64,000 bases of DNA from Pogostemon cablin. Lineage: Eukaryota; Streptophyta; Magnoliopsida; Lamiales; Lamiaceae. Location: NCBI GenBank assembly GCA_023678885.1, contig CM043013.1:18384791-18448790 (forward strand), read 5' to 3'. The notes under the pieces were generated by a model, which did no database searches, was not told the origin of the DNA, and saw nothing but the letters and a program-made list of their open reading frames with translations. Positions 54,866-64,000 of the stretch are shown in pieces (position 1 is the stretch's first letter; the number at the start of each line of letters is the position of its first letter). A program made the translations under genes and the position numbers.

Positions 54866-56821
54866 AGGCAGATGCTGATAAGTTAGAATCACGTACTGAT
54901 GTTTGTCTGTTATAGGGTATCCTAGAGGAACGAAGGGTGGTTTATTTTATAGTCCCAAGGACCAAAAGGTGATCGTGAGCACGAAGTCCAGATTTTTGGA
55001 AGAGGATTATATATTGGATCACAAACCCATGAGTAAAATTGTTCTAGAGGAAGTTAGAGGGAAAACACCAAATATAATACCAACTGTACAAGAAGATATA
55101 CCACAGGACACTGCACTGCGTGTTACACCTAATACACAATTGCCTGCGGAGCCTCGTCATAGTGGGAGGGTTGTCAGATAATCGGATAGATTCATGGGAT
55201 TGGGAGAGTCATCCGACTTGGTCCCAGGTGAACATGAAATTGACCCATGGAATTACAACGAGGCATTGCAAGATAAAGATGCTCAATTATGGCAAAACGC
55301 AATAAAATCTGAGATAGAATCCATGTATTCTAATCAAGTCTGAGAGCTTGTAGAACCACCCAATGGTGTAAAAGCTATTGAATGCAAGTGGATCTATAAG
55401 AGAAAAAGAGGATCTAACGGTAAGGTGGAAACCTTTAAAGCAAGGCTTGTGGCTAAAGGATATACTCAGAAAGAAAGAATCGATTATGAGGAAACCTTCT
55501 CGCCTGTGGCCATGCTTAAGTTAATCCGGATTCTTTTGTCTATTGCTGCTCATATGGATTATGAGGTATGGCAAATGGATGTCAAGACAGCTTTCCTTAA
55601 TGGAAGTCTTGAGGAAAACATCTATATGAAGCAACCAGAAGGATTCATTGCAAAGGGCGAAGAGCATCTTGTGTGCAAGCTTAAAAGGTCCATTTATGGA
55701 TTGAAACAAGCTTCAAGATCATGGAACATCCGGTTTGATGAAGTAATCCAGTCATATGGATTTATTCAATGTCCGGATGAATCATGTGTGTACAAGAAGT
55801 GTGACGGAAATGTAGTGGTATTTCTTGTACTATACGTGGATGATATTCTACTCATTGGAAACAATGTAAAAGTATTGTCGGGCGTAAGGGTATGGCTGTC
55901 CAAGCAGTTTGAGATGAAGGACTTAGGAGAAGCTGGACACATTCTTGGGATCAAATTAATAAGGGATCGCAAGAAAAGAATATTATGTTTATCCCAAGCT
56001 TCGTATATTGATACAATCCTGACTCGTTTTAGCATGCAAGATTCCAAGAAAGGTTTTTTACCTTTCAGACATGGAATACCTCTATCTAAGGAGATGTGTC
56101 CTAAGACACAACAAGAAATAGAGGCAATGAAGCTGGTCCTTATGCTTCGGCAGTAGGAAGCCTCATGTATGCTATGCTATGTACGAGACCGGATATCTGT
56201 TATGTCGTAGGCATGTCAGTAGGTATCAAAGTAATCCAGGACAGGGGCATTGGACTGCGGTAAAGCATATTTTGAAGTACCTGCGAAGGACTAGGGATTA
56301 TGTGCTGGTTTACAGGGTAGATACTTTGTTACCTTTAGGTTATACTGATTCGGATTTCCAGTCAGATAGGGATGCTAGTAAATCCACCTCGGGTTATGTG
56401 TATACTCTTGGAGGAGGAGCCATAATATGGAGGAGTGTAAAGCAGAAATGCGTTGCTGACTCCACCATGGAAGCTGAATATGTAGCAGCCTCTGAGGCAG
56501 CTAAAGAAGCAGTATGGTTCAGGAACTTCTTAATGGACTTGGATGTGATTCCTGGTTTGCCCAAAGCGATCACAATTTATTGTGATAACAGTGGAGCAGT
56601 AGCAAACTCGAAGGAACCACGAGCCCATAAGGCGAGTAAACACATTGAGCGCAAGTACCACTTGATACGAGATATCGCTAAAAGAGGGGAAGTCGTTGTC
56701 GCTAAGATTGCATCTGAGGATAACCTTGTTGATCCTTTTACTAAGAGCCTTCCAGCGAAAGCGTTCGATGGGCATGTAGAAGGAATGGGGATTAGATGCG
56801 TGTCAGCAGATAAGGCAGCGT
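54866..56821 (+). pseudogene. Copia 1 reverse transcriptase and RNase H
   Basis: 54880-55190 is the integrase C-terminal region with GYPRGTKGGLFYSPKDQK. A second loss of one T in a TTT run lies near 54914, giving TAG. RT blocks are EIESMYSNQ, a TGA at 55342-55344 in place of a Trp codon, CKWIYKRKRG, KARLVAKGYTQ, MDVKTAFLNG, KRSIYGLKQASR, LYVDDILLIG (catalytic Asp pair at about 55838-55850) and FEMKDLGEAGHILGIK. A frameshift occurs near 56135. RNase H follows: GYTDSDFQSDRDASKSTSGY, EAEYVAASEAAKEAVW, TIYCDNSGAVANSKEP, KHIERKYHLIRD; stop at 56821. There are one nonsense change and a handful of single-base indels, so the copy is old but recognisable. Confidence 0.9.
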
Positions 56822-56830
56822 AGTCTTTTA

Positions 56831-56845
56831 GTATAAGTGGGAGAT
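56831..56845 (+). promoter_or_regulatory. Polypurine tract of Copia 1
   Basis: GTATAAGTGGGAGAT directly precedes the 3' LTR start TGTTAG. Confidence 0.8.
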
Positions 56846-58053
56846 TGTTAGATTTTTATACTAAAAGCCTTGCTTTCGTATTGAACAATGTTTTTAATGA
56901 TTTTATTTGAAATGAGAATCATATGATCAAATATTTTTGCATATTATAAATTATTTATTTATATGTTTGTGCAAAAGTCCATTTACTTTATATTGTAGAT
57001 AATATGTTGTACGACAACACGCAGAAGATCATATTATCGGTTTCCTTATAAAGTATAAACAGATGCTCACAACCGAGATAGACGGGGACTATCTATCAGT
57101 ATGGTTGTAGTGTGGTTTGGTATTAGTTTGTCTTGACCAGAGAACCACATTAGTACACTGCTTTGTGTATTGAGTAGGATCACCTGAGATCATTCGACTT
57201 GTACTGTCTATATAGAAGAACTTGATCTCTGTTATTATGGATGTTCGTGCTCTTAATCCCTACATAATAACCTTGACACGTAAGGCAGTATATATTTCTT
57301 TGATTCATCAATGGGTGAGATTTAAATGAATTAAATCGACAAACTCGGTGAGTTGGGAAATAATGATGTCTCTATGGTGTGCTGTTGATTGTAGAAGGAA
57401 TCCATGTCCATTATAGGTTGATGATGTCCCCTTGAGGAGCTCATAAAGTTTATCATGTAAATTTTGTAAGCGGATTAATTTCCGACATGATAATGAGGTT
57501 GAGTGGTACTACTCTCGGAAGAGATATTAATTAATTTGAGTTGTCAGTAACTTAATTAATTAATGGGCATTGTATATCTTAAACATGGGGAGACTATCAG
57601 GCTCATAATAAGAAGGAGCCCAGAACATAATTTTGGGATTGGATGGGTAGTTCAGTAATAATATTTTAGTGGAATATATTATTATTATTGGATTTAATTA
57701 AAAGCTTTGGGCTAAGCTTGGTTAATTAAATCTAATTGAGACCCAGCCCAATTTCTCCTCCTGATCCCTGCAGTAGCCCAACTATATAAGTTATCTCAGT
57801 TCCTAATAACCTAAGTCTGCGCCACTTACGTAGAAAACAGAAAAGGAACAGATTGAGAACTCTCTGGGGATTGTTGATCACACAACACCAGAGAGTTGAC
57901 TTTGGTCATACTGTAAAAGATCAGAGGTGCTCTTCACAGATCTTCATCCTCTACTCCAACCCAGAAGTCAGGTAAATTATTTTTTGCTTCCACTGATTGT
58001 TTACCTGTTTTTTTTATCAAATCACGTTAACCAAAACGATCCAATTGCCAGCA
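56846..58053 (+). repeat. 3' LTR of Copia 1
   Basis: It starts TGTTAGATTTTTATACTAAA and ends CCAATTGCCAGCA. TATATAAG lies at 57783-57790. It is followed by GTTTC, the right target copy. The ORF at 57927-58175 is LTR plus host element sequence. Confidence 0.9.
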
Positions 58054-58150
58054 GTTTCAATATGCCACAAGAAATCAACTCTCCTAACAAACGTTACAAA
58101 GAAAAGATTATACTCTCGGTGCTTCATGAGGTAAGTACATCACAGCTCCC

Positions 58151-58180
58151 CAAACTTAGTTATAGTGGAAACTAAGTTTG
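58151..58180 (-). promoter_or_regulatory. Internal polypurine tract of Athila C inside an inverted repeat
   Basis: CAAACTTAGTT (58151-58161) and AACTAAGTTTG (58170-58180) form a perfect 11-bp inverted repeat with an 8-base spacer. On the minus strand the tract AACTAAGTTTGGGGAGCTGTGATG runs into it, as in Athila A and D. It lies about 140 bp after the integrase stop. Confidence 0.7.
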
Positions 58181-58322
58181 CAAAGAGATATAATTTCTAA
58201 ATAATAAGCACGTCAAATATAAAAAATTCTTACTCATACCAAAGAAATAAAGCAATAAAATGAGAGGAAAAGCCCCCAACAGGCGCTCTTGTTTAATGTC
58301 GGAGAGTCACGATGGTACCAAT

Positions 58323-59190
58323 CTAGTGCAAGGTATCCTCAAAGACGATGCAAGCATCATCTGGTGACTTGTAGTGCTTCAATCGATGCCCATTCGCCGC
58401 TATGATGTCTTCATCTTTGTCCATAAGCTCAAAACTCCCCCCTCCGCCAGCTATATGGATAATGAACGGCCCCATCCACTTTGATTTCAATTTTCTTACG
58501 GAAAGCTTTAAACGAGAGTTAAAAAGTAATACCTCATCACCTTGCATGAACTCCTTATAAGAGATCTTTGAATCATGCCATTTCTTCATTCTCTCCTTGT
58601 AGATCTCCGAGTTCTTGTAAGCTCGATTACTGAACTCATCCAATTGATTGATATGAGTTATCTCAACTCCTTTTGATCCTTTAAAGACAAGTTCAAACTC
58701 CTCAATGCCCAAAAAGCTTTGTGTTGAATCTCTATGGGTAAGTGGCACGGCTTCCCATAGACAATTTGATACGGTGACATTTCCAACATCGTCTTATAAG
58801 CAGTCTGGAACCCCCATAAAACATCATCGAGCTTCATAGCCCGATCCTTCCTATTGGTTCCAACTACCTTCTCCAATATTTGTTTCACTTGTTGGTTGGA
58901 AACTTTAGCTTGCTCATTCGCTTGAGGGTGATAGGGTGTAGTAATCCTATGCTTAACACCATAATCCTTGAGAACCTTTTCAAGAAGCTTATTGACAAAG
59001 TGAGACCCTCCATCACTTACTAGTGCTCTAGGAACTCCATCGCGGGTAAATACATGTTTCTTCAAGAAAGACAACACAATCCTTGAATCATTCACGCGAG
59101 TGGGAATGGCTTCTACCCACTTAGAAACATAATCCACTGCTAAAAGAATGTAGAGAAATCCATTAGATGGGGGAAAAGGCCCCATAAAAT
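58323..59190 (-). pseudogene. Athila C integrase
   Basis: 58658-59185 (175 aa) has MGPFPPSNGFLYILLAVDYVSKW (first Asp), RALVSDGGSHFVNKLL (second Asp) and PYHPQANEQAKVSNQ, in which the catalytic Glu is Lys (AAA; Athila A retains GAA here), so the copy is inactive even where the frame is open. GFQTAYKTMLEMSPYQIVYGKPCHLPIEIQHKAFWALRSLN follows. After a frameshift the C-terminus is 58323-58748 (ITHINQLDEFSNRAYKNSEIYKERMKKWHDSK, GDEVLLFNSRLKL, KLKSKWMGPFIIHIAGGGGS, LKHYKSPDD). On the right it is cut by Copia 2 at 59200. Confidence 0.9.
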
Positions 59191-59199
59191 CGATCCCCC

Positions 59200-60588
59200 T
59201 GTTGGATTGTATACTAAAAGTCTAGCTTTTTGTATGAACAATGTTGTAACAATTAATTTGAAATGAGAATCATATGATCAAATGATTGAATCTTATAATT
59301 TATTTATATGTTCGATGCAATAGTCCACTTACTTTATACTGTAGATAATATGTTGTGCGACAACACGCGGAAGATCATATTATCAGTTTCCTTATAAAGT
59401 ATAAACTGATGCTCACAACCGAGATAGACGGGGACTCTCTATCGGGATGGTTGTAGTGTGGTTTGGTATTAGCTTGTCTTGGCTATAGAATCACATTAGT
59501 GCACTTGGGTGTATTGAGCAGGACCGCTTGAGATCGTTCGATTTATACTGACTTATAGGAGAACTTGATCTCAGTTATTATGGAAGTTCGTGCTCTTAAT
59601 CCCTATACAATAACCTCGACACATAGGGCAGTATGTATTTCTTTGATTCATCAATGGGTGAGATTTACATGCAATTAAATCAATAAACTCGGTGAGTTGG
59701 GAAGTAGTGCTGTCTCTATGGTGTGCTGTTGATTGTAGAAGGAATCCGTGTCCGTCATAGGTTGATGATGTCCCCTTGAGGAGCTCATAAGGATTATCAT
59801 GTAAACCCTGCAGGTGGAATTTATTCCGGCATGATAATGAAGTTGAGTGGTACTACTCTTGGATGAGATATTAATTAATTGAGTTGTCAGTAACTTAAAT
59901 TAATTAATGGACATTGTATATCTTAAACATGGGGAGACTAACGGGCTCATAATAAGAAGGAGCCCAAAACGTAATTTTGGGATTGGTATGGTAGTGCAGT
60001 AATAATATTTTAGTGGAATATATTATTATTATTGGACTTAAGTATAAGCTTTGGGCTAAGCTTGGATACTTAAGCCCAATAGAGGCCCAACCCAATTTCT
60101 CCTCCTGGTCCCTGCTGTAGCCCATGTATATAAGTCACCTCAGCTTATCTGGAACCCTAATCTAATTCATTATTCACGTGTGATGAGGGTTGAGAGCAGA
60201 TTGAGTAGGTCTCGTAGATCGTCGCCCACACGACGTCGAGATCGGACTTGGGACATACAGCAGAAGACCGGAAGGTCGTTTGCTGCTGCAGTTTGTCATA
60301 TTCCAAAACTCATATAAAATCGTACAGTTCTTCGATTTTGATGTATTATATACTGATGGAAAGCCATCGAAGAGAGGATCGTCTGAGCACAAAGATCACT
60401 CAATTCCGACATCAGAAGAGGAACTCATGGCTATTCTCGTGGGACTGCGCAAACTGCCAGCGAGAATTCAACCTCTACATCAACCCTTGGTGAAAGGTAA
60501 TGCGTTTCATGTTTACTTGCTTCCGCTGCTTGTTAGAAATACATGGAACCCTAACGGGTCACATTAACCAAACGATTGAATGCCAACA
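59200..60588 (+). repeat. 5' LTR of Copia 2
   Basis: TATATAAG is at 60127-60134. The U3 is similar to Copia 1; the region after TATA (60170-60560) is different, with a GTAGATCGTCGCCCACACGA stretch and no counterpart in Copia 1. The ORFs here are LTR translations. Confidence 0.9.
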
Positions 60589-60590
60589 AT

Positions 60591-60602
60591 TGGTATCAGA
60601 GC
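60591..60602 (+). promoter_or_regulatory. Primer binding site of Copia 2 (tRNA-Met)
   Basis: TGGTATCAGAGC, 2 bp after the LTR end. Confidence 0.9.
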
Positions 60603-60892
60603 TTCGGTTTCGTGGTGAAGCGTGACACGTTAGGCTAGGGTTTATGTGATTAATTTTTCGGAATTAGGATCACATGTTTAGGGTTTTGGTTTTATTGCGC
60701 AAACCATGAATATCCCTATGTAATATATACCCTATATCATATCTATTCGTCCATGGTTGTGTGTGAGAGGATTCGACGAAAACTGTTCGTCAATTTCACA
60801 TGCAAGGAAGAAAGAGAGGGCAAAAATAGAATCACGCTTTTGAGAGAAAATCCAGCGTAGTGATATTGCAGAGGCAATAATCAGAGTTTCAA

Positions 60893-61330
60893 CGGTCGGA
60901 TTGATCTGTAATTTGGTCAGCACGTTCAGACCTTGTGGATGTACATTCTGAACGGTGGAGATCGAATTTGGAGCTTTTTCTTGCTGGGAGTACGCTGAAA
61001 ACAGAAGCAGATATTTGGGCGATTCTGTTTTGCGCAGTCGAGGGAAAAGTGCCGTTTCTGACAAACTAATCGTTGGATCAAGCTGTAATTTGGTCAGCAC
61101 GTTCAGACCTTGTGAATGTACATTCTGAACGGTGGAGATCGAATTTGGAGCCTTTTCTTGCTAGGAGTACGCTGAAAACAGAAGCAGATATTTGGGCGAT
61201 TCTGTTTTGCGCAGTCGAGAGAAAAGAGCCGTTTCTCACAAAATAACCGTTGGATCGATTTGTAATTTGGACAGAATGTTCAGAACTTACAGTAGTAGAT
61301 TCTGGACGGTGGAGATTGGATTCTGAGGTT
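60893..61330 (+). repeat. 177-bp tandem repeat in the Copia 2 leader (about 2.4 units)
   Basis: The anchor CTGTAATTTGGTCAGCACG is at 60906 and 61083, and TTGTAATTTGGACAG at 61260, giving a period of 177 in both steps. Units 1 and 2 are nearly identical; unit 3 is more diverged and partial. Confidence 0.9.
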
Positions 61331-61596
61331 CTTTCAGTTTCGAACTACGAACGACAGTTGGTGTAGTTTGGTGTTGCGCGTTGGGCTGAACTTGGTTCCA
61401 TGCATGTAGGCCCTTGGACGAGCGACAGTCCGGGCGAGGGGCGCTCGTCAAGGCACTTGGGGCGCTCCCTGACATGATTGGCGGTGGGATATGACGATGG
61501 ACGTCTTGGGACACAAGCAATCCTGCTTGTTGCGTAAGGCATCGATTCCACAGTAGGAGTGTCGGACAAGACATTAAAATTTAGAGGCGTTTTTAT

Positions 61597-62036
61597 TCCT
61601 AATATATATAACTGTCATAATTTATTTAATTGTCTATTATTGTTATATATATATATATATATATGGATGCCTGATCTCTATGATTTATTGTCTTATATAG
61701 AAGCATGCTAGATTGCGTATTATATTTGGTATATTATATGCATGTATTACTAGAGTGTTGGATAAGACATCCAATTTTACGAAAACTAATTCCTAATATA
61801 TAACTGCCATAATAGATTGTATATTATTGTTATATATGGATGTCGAATTAATTCCTAATATATGACTGCTATAATTGATTTAATATCTATTATTGTCATA
61901 TATGAATGTCGAATTAATTCCTAATATATAACTGCTATAATTGATTGTCTATTATTGTTATATATGGATGTTGAATTGATTCCTAATATATAACTGACAT
62001 AATTGATTTAATTATCTATTATTGTTATATATGGTT
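61597..62036 (+). repeat. AT-rich minisatellite, 62-66 bp units
   Basis: Units begin TCCTAATATATAACTG at 61791, 61853, 61919 and 61981, with spacings 62, 66 and 62, plus a first more distant copy near 61597 and a decayed copy near 62290. Each contains ATTATTGTTATATATGGATG. Confidence 0.85.
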
Positions 62037-62040
62037 GCTC

Positions 62041-62230
62041 GTCGATATCGATGATTTTGATAATCTAGACGATATGACGATCGATATCGATAGTTTCGGA
62101 ATTTTGATAATCTTGATGTTTTTCGAATATTTGATAATCTAGTCGATATCGATGATTTTGATAATCTGGACGACATCGACGGTCGATATCGATGGTTTCG
62201 AAAATTGGACAATCTGGAAATTTTGAAAAT
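62041..62230 (+). repeat. CGATATCGAT-containing repeat
   Basis: TCGATATCGATGATTTTGAT and TCGATATCGATAG/GG repeats occur four times within 190 bp. The motif TCGATATCGA is itself a palindrome. Reported ORFs here are translations of the repeat. Confidence 0.7.
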
Positions 62231-62479
62231 TTGATAGTCTTGAAGTCTTTGCTGATATTCGTGCCTGGTGGCGAACAATCGAATTCGCTGATATATAACT
62301 GTTAATGATTGATTTAATTATTGATTATTGTTATATATGTATGTATGACTCTCTGTGATTTACTGCCTTATGTGCCGTAATAGAAGCATGCTAGCGTTGC
62401 GTATTTTATTCTGAATATCATATGCATGTAAAAATCCTCGGTGTTAAATTACTAAGTGGGAGAGGGGATTGGTAAATAT

Positions 62480-62860
62480 TCCCGCGGCCTCCATTATTGG
62501 TTTGTAAGTGATGTGAGTAAACTTGCGTGTTGGCAATAGGCCTTCCTCCCTAACGGATGAGTTTATTCACGGATCACTGGTACAGACTTCATTACATAAT
62601 TATTGTTTGTAATGTGGTACATGAATTTGCGTGTTGGCAATAGGCCTTCCTCCCTAACGGATGAGTTTATGTGGGGCTCATTGGTACAAACTTATAATTG
62701 ATGATTGTAGGAAGCTATCCGAGCGCGTGTGTACTTCTCCAACTGTAAAGCACACAAGCTCGCGCAGTGGACTTGGGATCAAATAATGGTGTACACTTAG
62801 GTGTAAATAATTAGTATCCTCCCCAACGGAGTCACTGCTATTATTTGTATGGCTAAAGAG
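62480..62860 (+). other. Conserved Copia leader block with a local duplication
   Basis: TTGCGTGTTGGCAATAGGCC and TTCCTCCCTAACGGATGAGT occur twice, about 110-120 bp apart (62524 and 62629), while Copia 1 has one copy at 52410-52460. The block then continues with AGCGCGTGTGTACTTCT, also conserved in Copia 1 at about 52506-52530. Confidence 0.7.
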
Positions 62861-63097
62861 GAACCGACTATTAATTATTTTGTCACAAAGTTAGGTTGAC
62901 AAATGAAATTAATGGGTAAAACCTTCTCTTGTAAATGTTTGGGTTTGTAAACGTCCACACTAACGTGGCTTGCAGACTCACGGTGCTTGAGATGTCGGTG
63001 AATTTTATTTTTATATAGTTTTGAGGGAAACAATATAAAAGGATAAAATTCGAAGATTTGATCGGTATATTTATTTATGATTCTCTGTAATTTCAAA

Positions 63098-64000
63098 TGG
63101 TTTTATCTCGCTTATTGTTAACTAAAAGAAATTATATTTACTGGTCCAAAATTAGATGATTAGAAAAGAATCTTGGTTTTGATTTTACTGCTTAAGAAAA
63201 TAAAAATATGTTCTCCCTTAAAGATGTTCATGATGCCTATTAAAGTCTCTAGTGGATAGGTGAGAAGTTCATAGAAATATTATGGCCTCATGTAACTCTT
63301 CGGATACTTGAGTAAGTTAAAAGGCGGTAGGTCATGATTGAAGTTGATGAATGAATTAGATACATGGAATAGAAGTTGAAGGGGAAACCTAAGTCAATTT
63401 TATTCTCCATAATTTCCTAGATGTTTTGAGTAAGTTTCTCCTGAATTACAAGAGGATGTATATGGTGGAAAACTTCTGGCAAAACATGTGGCAAAGGAAA
63501 GCCATTTTCATCATAATGTGAACAAGTTTTATATCTTATTCACTAGTTGTTTAAAACATGATTAGTGATGGCATTTACTGACACGAAGTGTGTAGATACT
63601 GGAATCACTAAATGTTTATTACTAAGTGAGGATAAGATTGTTATGACATGGGTAAAACTACAAGAGTAGTGGCTATTGCAGTGGGAGTTGTCTATTTATT
63701 AAATGATATGAGTAGACGTTTGATTTTATGAAATTGTCTTTACGTACATTTTCATAGAAAGAATTTGATTTCGGTTTCTATGCATTAATAGATGGATACT
63801 CCATTTCATTTAAATGATATGGTCATTATAATGAATGATAGAGTTGTAATCTGTTATGGTACGTTGGTGAACAATTTGTACACTCTTAAATCATGTTTAT
63901 CCCCTGGATGCGACAAATAGTAATTAATAATGAGTCTTCTAATCTAGTAAGAGAAAGGTACCTTCGGAAATGAATTTCCCACCTTAATGGTGTGACGAAT
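63098..64000 (+). pseudogene. Copia 2 gag and protease, heavily decayed and cut by the window end
   Basis: An ATG at about 63098 lies where the Copia 1 gag starts. Scattered similarity to the Copia 1 gag follows. The protease motif KCVDTGITKC lies at 63588-63615 (compare WCVDTGATDHVCNS). From there the reading matches the Copia 1 segment after the protease (MGKTTRVVA, VGVVYLL, RNCLYVPYF-like). Many stops and small deletions are present. Confidence 0.75.

Larger units (their letters stand above)
49602..58053 (+). mobile_element. Copia 1: Ty1/copia retrotransposon, complete with TSD
   Basis: The LTRs are at 49602-50808 and 56846-58053, with primer site 50811-50822 and polypurine tract 56831-56845. 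Gag-protease-integrase-RT-RNase H is in the copia order (integrase before RT). The target duplication GTTTC at 49597-49601 and 58054-58058 is exact. Within the first 120 bases the two LTRs differ at about seven positions, so the insertion is not very recent. Coding is broken by a few point changes. Confidence 0.92.
34167..59199 (-). mobile_element. Athila C: minus-strand Athila retrotransposon carrying four nested insertions
   Basis: Reading right to left: integrase (59190-58323), internal polypurine tract (58180-58151), Copia 1 insertion, motif array (49383-49015), accessory ORF exon 1 (48764-48690), intron, exon 2 split by a solo LTR and by Athila D, hairpin pair (36398-36336), polypurine tract and 3' LTR (35757-34167). 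Gag, protease and RT lie to the right of 59200, outside the window, after Copia 2. The flank left of the element is AGCTG (34162-34166), the expected target site copy. Confidence 0.85.
59200..64000 (+). mobile_element. Copia 2: Ty1/copia retrotransposon, continues past the window
   Basis: The LTR starts TGTTGGATTG and ends GCCAACA, with terminal inverted repeat TGTTGG/CCAACA, 1389 bp. It is followed by the primer site, a repeat-rich leader and decayed gag and protease traces. It is inserted in the Athila C integrase; the right end and target copy are not in the window. It is a relative of Copia 1 (shared LTR phrases AATGAGAATCATATGATCAAA, GATGATGTCCCCTTGAGGAG and shared leader block), with a longer LTR. 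Confidence 0.9.

Noticed and set aside
1..64000. tRNA, rRNA or microRNA genes
   Set aside because: I saw no cloverleaf-like or rRNA-like sequence; the TGGTATCAGAGC strings are primer binding sites and not tRNA genes.

Overview
This window looks like a gene-poor, transposon-rich stretch of a flowering-plant (eudicot) nuclear genome. Three things point that way: plant Stowaway-type, hAT-type and CACTA-like short elements; Athila-type Ty3/gypsy retrotransposons with the tRNA-Asp-type primer site; and an endogenous caulimovirid with a 35S-like promoter. I cannot name the species. Only one plausible host gene is visible, at 202-756, a small protein with one hydrophobic segment. Everything else is repeat, decayed repeat or AT-rich sequence with no gene I can support.

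Layout. 1-2460: host gene, a MITE and AT-rich DNA. 2461-10660: an essentially genome-length but broken endogenous pararetrovirus. Its order is tRNA-Met primer site, coiled-coil ORF, coat protein with zinc knuckle, movement protein, protease-RT-RNase H, last ORF, a tandemly duplicated 35S-like promoter and a poly(A) region. A hAT MITE and a Stowaway-like MITE sit inside it. 10661-18010: MITEs, a CACTA-like remnant, a solo-LTR-like Athila LTR and a foldback element. 18010-21115: a 5'-truncated LINE split by a solo LTR with target duplication AGGTT/AGGAT.

21469 to the end is a stack of nested LTR retrotransposons. Athila A (+ strand, 21469-33537) has its 3' LTR cut by a second LTR, B (33538-34166). 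B is in turn cut by Athila C (minus strand, 34167 to at least 59199). C holds four further insertions: Athila D (37588-45337, TSD AAACC, pol deleted), a solo LTR (45794-47629, TSD AGGGC), Copia 1 (49602-58053, TSD GTTTC) and Copia 2 (59200 to beyond the window). The first two of these split the post-pol accessory ORF of C, Copia 1 sits in its spacer and Copia 2 in its integrase.

None of the mobile elements is intact; all coding regions carry stops, frameshifts or lost catalytic residues. The most unusual signals are non-coding. (1) Arrays of short inverted motifs built on TCGACC/GGTCGA lie about 90-107 bp upstream of the TATA box in the Athila LTRs. They recur inside the same elements in the gag-protease linker and the post-pol spacer, and the flanking base pairs are element-specific. 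(2) A pair of 26-nt hairpins in the 3' untranslated region of all three Athila elements shows compensatory stem changes. (3) A second, internal polypurine tract sits inside an inverted repeat just after pol. The virus carries a 206-bp direct duplication of its promoter, with as-1-like TGACG pairs and a TATA box in each copy.
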